Positions 51,514 through 58,120 of a stretch of 58,120 nt of DNA are shown in pieces. Location: the NCBI GenBank assembly GCA_964455375.1, contig CAYVXE010000016.1:1-58120 (forward strand). The letters are read 5' to 3'. How positions within the stretch are numbered: position 1 is the stretch's first letter; the number at the start of each line of letters is the position of its first letter. The translations under genes were made by a program, and so were the position numbers. The DNA is from CAYVXE01 sp964455375. Its GTDB lineage: Bacteria > Zhuqueibacterota > Zhuqueibacteria > Oceanimicrobiales > Oceanimicrobiaceae. The notes beneath the pieces are model-generated. The model did not search any database, was not told the DNA's origin, and worked only from the letters and a program-made list of their open reading frames with translations.

Positions 51514-54500
51514 TTAAAATGTGATTAGAAATTCTGTCCCGTCTTTTTGATTGATATTCAAATTTCCATCAATTTGCTGTGTAAGCTCCTGCACGAGTTG
51601 CAGACCCAGTGAATCCGTTTTCCGAATGTTAAATGTGTCAGGTAACCCGAGCCCATTGTCTGCTACTGTGAGCATATATTTTTTACGACCCTTTTTGTGA
51701 AATGAAACATCTATCTGTCCCGCGTTCTGTTTGTGAAATGCATGCAGCAGAGAATTTGAAACGAGTTCAGTAACGATTAGACCGCACGGTACAGCTAAAT
51801 CGATATCCAGGAAAATATCATCAATAGTAATATTAAGTGCGATTTTTTGATTTACAGATAAATAAGAGCGCAACACTTGCCGGGTCAAATCGTTAAAATA
51901 TTGGCTGCAACTAATTTTTGCTAGGTCCTGTGATTTATATAAGTTTTCATGGATCAATGCCATGGCCTTAACACGATTGCGGCTCTCGTTGAGGATTCTC
52001 AATGCCGGTTTGTTTTGAATGGAATTTGTTTGCAGTTTCAGTAAACTGGAAATAACCTGCAAATTGTTTTTAACCCTGTGGTGCACTTCTCTAAGTAAGA
52101 CATCTTTTTCTTTGAGTGAATTTATTATTTGCTGTTCTGTGGCGGCTTTTTCGGTGATGTCCCGGTAATTCGTTACAATCCCATATATTGACGAATCGCC
52201 ACGTTGCACCGTCGAGGTCGCTTCGAGTAACCGGTAAGTACCATTTTTGTGTTTAATCCGGAAAGTGGACGTCGTATGCTCTCCGTCTTTAAATTTTTCA
52301 ATTTCAGAAAGTCTTTGTTTTATCTGTTCATGGTCTTGCGGATGCATAAATTGGAATATATTTTTGCCTATGAGGAATTCGGGTTTATATCCTAAAATTC
52401 TTTCTACAGAAGGGCTTTCATAAACGATAGTGCCATCCGACTTTAAAATGGCAATCCCTTCATACATTTTTTCGATAAGGGTGCGGAAGTGCATTTCATT
52501 GGCGATGATTTTGTCTTCGGCCAATTTTTTATCGAGAATATTTTCAACGATTGCCTGAACGCCTGTTATGCGTTTTCGGCTGTCTCTGGTAGGGACAAGA
52601 TTTAAACGGAGGAAAGCATTTTTCCCGCTGAGGGAAACGTACGGTCGCTCAGAAACGATGTTTTGACCTCTCAGACATTTTTTGATATCCTCTGAAATGC
52701 CCGCTTCCACGAGTCGTGGGAAAGTGAGTAAATTATATTTTTGGGTCGTTTCTTTTGAAGGCGATCCAACTAAATTTAAAATTTCCTGGTTTATATCTAA
52801 TATGTTTCCTTTTGTGTCACAGGTCAGGATGCCAACGGGTGCATTTTCCACCAGAAGGCGATAACGGGTTTCGCTTTGCTTCAATGCTTTTTGTGCATTC
52901 TTTCTGCTGACCATTTGTGCGATACTGCTGGCGGCAGATGAGAGCGCTTCAATGACCGGATGCTCAAATGGATGTTTTGAAAAAAGTGCTATTACACCTA
53001 ACAGATGTTCTTCCACCAGGAGTGGATATCCAATAAATCCCTGGAGCTGGTGCTGTTTTACCCATGCTTGGTCATGTATCAGAGGGTCGTCGGTTAATTT
53101 GTTGGTCAGATGTTGTTTTTGTTGTTGTGCGATTATCCCGATTTTATATTTTCCCAAAGGTATCTGAGAATGTTTCCCGTTAATTTCGGTGTATAAACCG
53201 GCACTCGCCTGCAAAGTCAGAGTATTTTTAGTTTCATCGTAAATCCAGATGCGTGCCAGAGCAGCATCGAAATGTGTAATCATCTCGTTGCAACATCCCT
53301 GCAGAGCGTCACCTAATTTTTGCACCTGCATCAGTACCTGGCCGATTTTTTCGCCAAATTCCGATATTCTCATACGGTCGAATAGAACCTTCTGCGCATG
53401 CTTGCGCTCGGTGATGTCCTGAACAATATAAGTATAGTGTGTTTTGTCATTCAATTCCATCCGGCTGGTACTCAGGTGCAGTGGGAAGACAGACCCGTTT
53501 TTCCGTTTTCCGGTTAATTCATATCCGGACTCTATCACGTTTCTGTCGTCTATTGACATGTTTTGAAGGTCTTTTTGAAATTGATTTGAAGAGTCAGTGA
53601 ACAACGTCGAAAAATGCTGACCGATAATTTCATACGACGTAAATCCGAAAATAAACTCAGCCGCAGGGTTAAATGTTTCTATCATTCCATGTTGGTCTGT
53701 GGTCAAAATGCCTTCCGCAGCAGTGTTGACAATGGCCTTCGTTCTTGTAACATTTTCCCGAAAAGCTCTTTCTGTTTGTTCGCGCTGTAATTCTGCCGCA
53801 GCGCGTGCTGCAAAGATTTTTACAAGTGTTTTTAGTCTGTTTTCCTTTTTAAATTCGTCCTCATCCATGATCGCCAGATGGCCGAGTACATTATTGGAAG
53901 CGGTTTGTAAAGGAATCCCCAGATAACTGTTTGCATTCAATTTTTGTCCGGAGTCAAAATTGGTGAATAACTGTTGCAGGTGTGCAGGGTAATACTGGAT
54001 GGATCCTTCCACGACTTTTTTGCAGGGAGTGTCCTTTAATGCATATCTGAAGTTTTCCAGGAAATGATCGTGTGCCCAAAATGCAAGCGTTTGGGATTGC
54101 GTTTTTGAGGAATCGACGATCTCGCAAACAAAGGCATCTTTTACCTCTAATGTCAAGGCGAGATGTTTCACAAGTGATCGGAAAAAGTCTGCACCGGTAA
54201 AAGATGCGGTCGCTTCAACAATATTGCGCAGAATTTCCTCGGATAACCGTCGTTCGTGAAATGCAGCAGCTACCATTAAACTCGTGGAAGCTGTAACGCC
54301 AATAAAAGTAACTTCCAACAAAAGTGTTTTGGTTATCTGCCCGGCTGCTATTAGCGATGAATGCAATCCGCCTAAAATTGCGATCACAGCGATAATAACG
54401 TTTGCCGCAGTGGCACCATGAAGCGATCGCCGAATAGCTATCCATAGCACGATAGGCATGGGTAAATAAGTGAGTGGAAGCGTTACACTTGCACTAAAAT

Positions 54501-55116
54501 AGTGGATTTCAAAAATGCTCCAACCGACAACAATTAACAGGGTAAACAGAGCCACGGTCTCGATGATTTCCAGGCGGCTAATTTGAATTTCAGGTCTTTT
54601 TTTCCAGACAAGGATGAACGGGGCGAGAACGAGATTACCGGTAGCATTTCCTAACCACCAGGTGAGCCACATTGAATTAAATTCACTCCAGGGTTGTGCA
54701 CCGCCGGCACAAAAACCAAAGGCTCCGACGGTAGCCGAGATAATCGGGGCAACAAAAACGGCGAAACCAAGGTAGGTAAAGATGTTTTTGACTTGCTCGA
54801 AGAGAGTATCAAGGTTAACGGTTTTTTCCAGTAAATAGACAGCGAGTATTGGTTCAACCGTATTGCCAAGGGTTACCGTAACTGTTGACGTAAAAGGAAT
54901 TCTTGCCGAATAAGCTAAAATGAGCACACCAAGTGTAATGCCCGGCCAGATACGTTTTCCGAATAGAATTGCTGCGGCTATTGCTATTCCTGAAGGCGGC
55001 CACATAGGCGTAATCCCAGGATATTTCTGGATTAGCAAGCCCAACTGTCCGAAAAAATAATATACCAGCGCTAAAGATAAAATTGCCAGCAAGTATTGTT
55101 TAGAATTTAATTTCAT
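51514..55116 (-). CDS. MASE1 membrane sensor kinase with GAF and PAS array (HisKA_2 type)
   Basis: 1200 aa. MASE1 membrane domain (residues 1-300, about eight helices, with PGITPMWPPSGIAIAAAILFG), GAF (about 310-450, with TPCKKVV), PAS (465-580), GAF (600-745), PAS (755-870), PAS (885-1005), then HisKA_2 with the H-box LREVHHRVKNNLQVISSLLK and a short HATPase (ADNGLGLPD, DSLGLQLVQEL). The HisKA_2 class includes kinases that phosphorylate stand-alone receivers. No receiver is fused to it. It is the first gene of the - strand signalling block; a TATAAT (55150-55145) lies 29 nt upstream of the ATG. It is divergent from the ECF sigma gene. Confidence 0.93.
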   Translation of the reverse strand: MKLNSKQYLLAILSLALVYYFFGQLGLLIQKYPGITPMWPPSGIAIAAAILFGKRIWPGITLGVLILAYSARIPFTSTVTVTLGNTVEPILAVYLLEKTVNLDTLFEQVKNIFTYLGFAVFVAPIISATVGAFGFCAGGAQPWSEFNSMWLTWWLGNATGNLVLAPFILVWKKRPEIQISRLEIIETVALFTLLIVVGWSIFEIHYFSASVTLPLTYLPMPIVLWIAIRRSLHGATAANVIIAVIAILGGLHSSLIAAGQITKTLLLEVTFIGVTASTSLMVAAAFHERRLSEEILRNIVEATASFTGADFFRSLVKHLALTLEVKDAFVCEIVDSSKTQSQTLAFWAHDHFLENFRYALKDTPCKKVVEGSIQYYPAHLQQLFTNFDSGQKLNANSYLGIPLQTASNNVLGHLAIMDEDEFKKENRLKTLVKIFAARAAAELQREQTERAFRENVTRTKAIVNTAAEGILTTDQHGMIETFNPAAEFIFGFTSYEIIGQHFSTLFTDSSNQFQKDLQNMSIDDRNVIESGYELTGKRKNGSVFPLHLSTSRMELNDKTHYTYIVQDITERKHAQKVLFDRMRISEFGEKIGQVLMQVQKLGDALQGCCNEMITHFDAALARIWIYDETKNTLTLQASAGLYTEINGKHSQIPLGKYKIGIIAQQQKQHLTNKLTDDPLIHDQAWVKQHQLQGFIGYPLLVEEHLLGVIALFSKHPFEHPVIEALSSAASSIAQMVSRKNAQKALKQSETRYRLLVENAPVGILTCDTKGNILDINQEILNLVGSPSKETTQKYNLLTFPRLVEAGISEDIKKCLRGQNIVSERPYVSLSGKNAFLRLNLVPTRDSRKRITGVQAIVENILDKKLAEDKIIANEMHFRTLIEKMYEGIAILKSDGTIVYESPSVERILGYKPEFLIGKNIFQFMHPQDHEQIKQRLSEIEKFKDGEHTTSTFRIKHKNGTYRLLEATSTVQRGDSSIYGIVTNYRDITEKAATEQQIINSLKEKDVLLREVHHRVKNNLQVISSLLKLQTNSIQNKPALRILNESRNRVKAMALIHENLYKSQDLAKISCSQYFNDLTRQVLRSYLSVNQKIALNITIDDIFLDIDLAVPCGLIVTELVSNSLLHAFHKQNAGQIDVSFHKKGRKKYMLTVADNGLGLPDTFNIRKTDSLGLQLVQELTQQIDGNLNINQKDGTEFLITF

Positions 55117-55456
55117 GTGCAGTTAATTTAAACGCTAATAGCTAATTATACAAGAGTTATGTCGAAATATTCATTTTTTGTGGTTTAACAATTGACAAAA
55201 CATTTAATGAATTGTATCTTAGTGAGTGCTTGAGCGAAAACATACTGATTTTCACATAAGGTGTTATTCCGGTTCCGACGGCTGTCGGGTCGAATTGATA
55301 AGAGAGAAGAGGTGCTTTCGGTCAAGCAGTAAGTAAAGATAACGCGAAGATATGAATATCTGTGATATCTGAGTGTATCAATCACAACCTGGATTTTTAG
55401 TGAAAGCGAAAAGCGAGAGTTTCAATAAGTGCAGATAACGAGAAAGCGGCCTGACT
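55117..55456. other. 340-bp divergent regulatory region
   Basis: It separates the MASE1 kinase (-) from the ECF sigma operon (+). A TATAAT on the - strand (55150-55145) may serve the kinase. The ECF promoter lies at 55192-55220. The ECF leader of about 230 nt contains small hairpins CCGAC-GGCT-GTCGG (55275-55288) and AGATAT-GA-ATATCT (55348-55361). No gene is seen. Confidence 0.45.
55192..55220 (+). promoter_or_regulatory. Promoter of the ECF sigma operon
   Basis: A perfect TTGACA (55192-55197), 17 bp, TATCTT (55215-55220): the same pair as at 9960-9988. It looks like a housekeeping promoter, not an ECF type, so the sigma factor is probably not solely autoregulated. Predicted start near 55227. 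Confidence 0.6.
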
Positions 55457-56044
55457 TTGCAACGTTCCTGTAAAAATTCGGACATTTTGCCGATTGAAGA
55501 AAAAGCGCTCATTCTCCGCTCTCAGCATGGGGATAAACAAGCCTATGGTGTTCTTGTGAATAAATATATGAAACGTGCCTATGTCACCGCGTTAGGGTTT
55601 GTGGGAAATCATGAAGGAGCGCTCGATCTTTCACAGGAAGCATTTGTGCGGGCCTACAAAGCGATCGGGCATTTTGATGCAGAAAAAAAATTCTTTACCT
55701 GGTTTTATCGAATATTGAAAAATCTCAGTCTCAATTTTGTCCGCGATCGGTCAAACAGAGCGCGTCCATTCTCTGAAATAAATGAAACGAAACTAAAAAC
55801 CATGCGGGACAACGCTCAGGATACCGCAGCTTTAGCGGAACAAAATGAGCAAAAGGAACTTGTTTGGAAAGCCATAAATGCTCTAAAAGCAAATGAAAAA
55901 GAAATTATTTTGCTAAAAGATTTTCAAGAGTTGTCTTATAAAGAGATTGCTGATATTCTTTGTTGCCCTTTAGGCACGGTGATGTCCAGATTATACAACG
56001 CGAGAAAGTCTTTAAAAGAAAAACTTGAGAGGTTGCTGGTATGA
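55457..56044 (+). CDS. ECF RNA polymerase sigma factor
   Basis: 195 aa with sigma region 2 (QAYGVLVNKYMKRAYVTAL, then LDLSQEAFVRAYKAI and FFTWFYRILKNLSLNFVRD) and region 4 (LSYKEIADILCCPLGTVMSRLYNARKSLKEKL). No region 3 is present, as expected for ECF sigma factors. The start is taken as TTG 55457 because no ATG or GTG precedes region 2; GAGAAAG upstream is a weak Shine-Dalgarno. Its stop overlaps the next start by 4 nt, the usual link between a sigma factor and its anti-sigma factor. Confidence 0.9.
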   Translation: MQRSCKNSDILPIEEKALILRSQHGDKQAYGVLVNKYMKRAYVTALGFVGNHEGALDLSQEAFVRAYKAIGHFDAEKKFFTWFYRILKNLSLNFVRDRSNRARPFSEINETKLKTMRDNAQDTAALAEQNEQKELVWKAINALKANEKEIILLKDFQELSYKEIADILCCPLGTVMSRLYNARKSLKEKLERLLV

Positions 56045-56508
56045 GCACTCAGTTGCCACCTGCTGAAAAAGATGAATTTCGGATTTTGCTGATGAAGGCG
56101 GTTGATAGAGAAATAACGTCTGATGAAGAAAAGAAATTCAAAAAATATATTCAAACATATGAAGCATGCAACAGAGAATGGCAGGAATTTAAAAACTTAA
56201 AGGAGGTGACTCAACAAATGAGGTTTCGAAACCCACCGGATGAGGTTTGGGATACTTATTGGGAGCATGTTTACAATCGTCTTGAGCGTGGCCTCGCCTG
56301 GGTTTTCGTTTCTATTGGCACAATCATTTTGCTAACTTACGCGTTGTTTCAGGCTGCTGAATCACTATTCCGTGATAGCCACTTGGAAACGATTGTGAAA
56401 GTGGCAATCCTCATGGTTATTGCGGGTTTAGTGATGTTGCTGGTCTCGGTTGTGCGGGAAAAAATGGTGTTGTTCAAAAAAGATCCCTATAAGGAGATAA
56501 AAAGATGA
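56041..56508 (+). CDS. Putative membrane anti-sigma factor
   Basis: 155 aa. The N-terminal 65 residues form a charged helical domain (LLMKAVDREITSDEEKKFKKYI) like the anti-sigma domain of many ECF partners, followed by two membrane helices (about 84-106 and 120-140) and a short basic tail. The HxxxCxxC zinc motif of ZAS proteins is absent (only one Cys). The role is inferred from the 4-nt overlap with the sigma gene and the domain layout. It also overlaps the YbjQ-like gene by 4 nt. Confidence 0.7.
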   Translation: MSTQLPPAEKDEFRILLMKAVDREITSDEEKKFKKYIQTYEACNREWQEFKNLKEVTQQMRFRNPPDEVWDTYWEHVYNRLERGLAWVFVSIGTIILLTYALFQAAESLFRDSHLETIVKVAILMVIAGLVMLLVSVVREKMVLFKKDPYKEIKR

Positions 56509-56819
56509 TCGTCGTCACATCCAGTTTCATTGTAGACAAGAAAATTGTCAAAACCATTGGTTTGGTTCGAGGCAATACCATTCGGGCGCGTAATCTCGGT
56601 AAAGATATTCTCGCGGGTCTGAAAAATATCGTCGGTGGAGAAATAGAAGAATACACCAAACTGATGGCTGAAGCGCGGGAACAGGCACTCGATCGATTGG
56701 TGGCTTCAGCGGAAGCCCTGGGAGCGAATGCAGTTATTGATTTGCGGGTTACCACCAGTTACATTATGGGGATGGCCTCGGAAATCCTGGTTTATGGCAC
56801 GGCTGTTGTTGTTGAATAA
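56505..56819 (+). CDS. YbjQ/UPF0145 family protein
   Basis: 104 aa, full family length. Conserved VVTSSFIVDKKIVKTIGLVRG, then AREQALDRLVASAEALGANAVIDLRV and EILVYGTAVVV. The family (PF01906) forms pentameric rings; metal binding has been proposed but the function is unknown. It is third in the ECF operon, translationally coupled to the anti-sigma gene, so it may be part of the same stress response. Confidence 0.9.
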   Translation: MIVVTSSFIVDKKIVKTIGLVRGNTIRARNLGKDILAGLKNIVGGEIEEYTKLMAEAREQALDRLVASAEALGANAVIDLRVTTSYIMGMASEILVYGTAVVVE

Positions 56820-56838
56820 TGTCTTACAGCACGAATTT

Positions 56839-57195
56839 TTAAGCCACATGTTTGTTGATCTCTGATAATAATTCTGCCTGTTTGAATGGTTTGTAGAGAC
56901 CCTTCACGGCACCAAATTTAAGGGCGATTTTCATGAACGGGGAATCAGTGGACCCTGTTATGGCGATAATGGGAACATTGGGTTGACTGTGTTTCATTCT
57001 TTTAATCGTTTCAAGGCCTTCCATTTCAGGCATTAAAATGTCTGTCACAACCAGATCTGGTTTGTTCTCCTCGAAAGACAGTAGACCTAATTTGCCGTTT
57101 GATGCTTCTAAAACTTCATGCCCGCCGCGTTTTATCATTGCGGATATGGTTTGACGCGTAAAATCAATATCATCGATAACCAGAATTCGTGCCAT
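56839..57195 (-). CDS. Stand-alone response regulator receiver
   Basis: 118-aa REC with all key residues: LVIDDIDF, Asp in LVVTDILMPEMEG, Thr in AITGST and Lys in GLYKPF. It has no output domain. It is a close relative of the receiver at 42694-43110 in the final helix region. It converges on the YbjQ gene and is separated from the MASE1 kinase by the ECF operon; it may be served by that kinase. Confidence 0.92.
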   Translation of the reverse strand: MARILVIDDIDFTRQTISAMIKRGGHEVLEASNGKLGLLSFEENKPDLVVTDILMPEMEGLETIKRMKHSQPNVPIIAITGSTDSPFMKIALKFGAVKGLYKPFKQAELLSEINKHVA

Positions 57196-57409
57196 TAATT
57201 TCTCCCGAATCTAAAATATTTTCCATCCTGAATTTGAGAACAATCTTTCTGTGTCCGATTTAAATTTCTATTAGAAGTTATCGTTCAGATATGACTTTTC
57301 TTGACTCGATTATTCACTGAAAAAATTAATTTTAGAACATATTCAAGAAGGATGGTTAATAATAATTCAGGTGGCGCGAAGATAAGGTTTTGGATGTCAG
57401 AGCTGGGGA

Positions 57410-57928
57410 CTAAAGGAGTTTTGAGAGCAATTGATGTCTTCGGGTTTGTTCGGTTTTGAAAGAGTTTTTAACGTCGGATAATGTGTAATCGAGAATTTTG
57501 GGTTGAATGACTTTTTCATAAAAGGCTAATTTTTTACGCCTCAATTCGCTTTCCTGCAAAAACTGCAATCTATAAAGGAGTTCATATTTTAGAGAAAATT
57601 CAATCCCGTATTTGATGTATGCCTTCAAATCAATCCTGTTGATTTCATCTGTTACTAAAAAGGGCTTTGCTGCTTGCCATTGTCGTCTTGATTTGTTTGA
57701 ATAGGCCATATTTATTGATGTGTCTTTGCCAAGCATTATTTTTAATGCAGTTATTTCAATTGAAAGATCACCATAGAAATAGGTGTGTCCTTCATGATAT
57801 TGCATGCTTTTAATGTGGATATATGAGAAGAGTTTTGCTTCTTTTGAAGGGAGTTTCAGGTCTGCACAAATTGCGTGAATTTTTAAGCAATCGCTGTAAT
57901 ACAAATCAAAAAAATTAACCGTTTCCAT
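57410..57928 (-). CDS. Hypothetical protein, 172 aa
   Basis: I do not recognise this protein. It is soluble, with many aromatic residues (about 12 Tyr), a likely mixed helical fold and a basic C-terminal third (ELRRKKLAFYEKV, KTEQTRRHQLLSKLL) that could bind nucleic acid. A stop codon lies directly before the ATG at 57928, so the start is fixed. AAGGAGG (57971-57965 on the - strand) is about 35 nt upstream, too far to serve it. Upstream are a promoter candidate (58049-58022) and a motif shared with the receiver at 45273-45644, hinting at common control. Confidence 0.6.
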   Translation of the reverse strand: METVNFFDLYYSDCLKIHAICADLKLPSKEAKLFSYIHIKSMQYHEGHTYFYGDLSIEITALKIMLGKDTSINMAYSNKSRRQWQAAKPFLVTDEINRIDLKAYIKYGIEFSLKYELLYRLQFLQESELRRKKLAFYEKVIQPKILDYTLSDVKNSFKTEQTRRHQLLSKLL

Positions 57929-57980
57929 CTATTTGCTCTGATATTGATGTTTGCTGTTTCTGCCTCCTTGCTTTATTTTG

Positions 57981-58002
57981 TTTATATGGTATAGAATACA
58001 TG
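57981..58002 (-). promoter_or_regulatory. Shared upstream motif, copy 2
   Basis: TTTATATGGTATAG (57981-57994, + strand) followed by AATA and CATG. It matches 45673-45694 at 20 of 22 bases and lies in the presumed leader of the gene ending at 57410. Confidence 0.4.
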
Positions 58003-58021
58003 CGTATTTAAAGAAATGCGT

Positions 58022-58049
58022 ATAATAGAATAGAACCGCACTTTTGCAA
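58022..58049 (-). promoter_or_regulatory. Candidate promoter of the 172-aa gene
   Basis: On the - strand: TTGCAA (58049-58044), 16 bp, TATTAT (58027-58022). The leader to 57928 would be about 87 nt. Confidence 0.35.
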
Positions 58050-58120
58050 TTGCAGTGGTTGCAAAACAGTTTTTTACTTTTTGTTGTTTTTGGGTCAGGA
58101 TAACATCAAAGTTTATCAAC

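Noticed and set aside
1..58120. tRNA, rRNA, CRISPR array, insertion sequence, prophage or defence system
   Set aside because: No cloverleaf with a CCA-type end, no spaced direct repeats, and no transposase, integrase or Cas-like protein could be recognised.

Overview
The window looks like a chromosomal scaffold of a free-living Gram-negative bacterium of the FCB group, most like a Calditrichota/KSB1- or Ignavibacteriota-type lineage. The main support is an exported multiheme cytochrome ending in a type IX secretion (Por) sorting domain with the NYPNPFNPSTN signature, together with lipoprotein-type signals, a pntAA/AB/B transhydrogenase and an EnvC-like envelope protein. Promoters that can be read resemble TTGACA-N17-TATCTT/TATTAT rather than the Bacteroidota type. 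Two runs of exactly 100 N (12118-12217 and 13801-13900) show that this is a draft scaffold. Lineage is inferred, not proven.

Region 1 (1-17 kb, + strand) is rich in secreted and scavenging functions: a serine beta-lactamase-like hydrolase with a TPR tail, SixA, gamma-glutamyltranspeptidase, an octaheme T9SS-secreted cytochrome, a periplasmic 5'-nucleotidase, an M19 dipeptidase, a VOC protein, a frameshifted small membrane protein, MscS, a secreted amidohydrolase, a pentapeptide-repeat protein broken by an assembly gap, an APC permease, and two tandem exported SAM hydrolase (DUF62) paralogs. A plausible theme is breakdown of extracellular nucleotides, glutathione-type peptides and SAM, with uptake of the products.

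Region 2 (17-43 kb) is mostly housekeeping: an MFS transporter, a catalytically degenerate EnvC-like LytM protein, then holB-ricT-metG-tatD-rsmA-mgtE-recO-sfsA (an order partly shared with the Bacillus holB-yaaT-metS-yabD-ksgA string), greA and mutY on divergent overlapping promoters, clpS, the pnt operon with a strong terminator, an ACT protein, uvrA, a thioredoxin-fold protein lacking its second active-site cysteine, an MBL-fold nuclease and a JAMM-DinG helicase fusion.

Region 3 (42.7-57.2 kb) is a dense signalling island, nearly all on the - strand: a MASE1 membrane histidine kinase, two hybrid kinases, a degenerate hybrid pseudokinase, a NarL-type regulator and five stand-alone receivers, one with the phosphoacceptor Asp replaced by Glu. 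Only one protein, the LuxR-type regulator, carries a DNA-binding output, so the rest probably acts by phosphorelay or protein-protein contact. A divergent ECF sigma/anti-sigma/YbjQ operon sits inside it. The window ends with an unrecognised 172-residue protein. I see no tRNA, rRNA, CRISPR array, insertion sequence or prophage gene. A small dispersed intergenic repeat family is present at 28979-29046 and 39063-39190.
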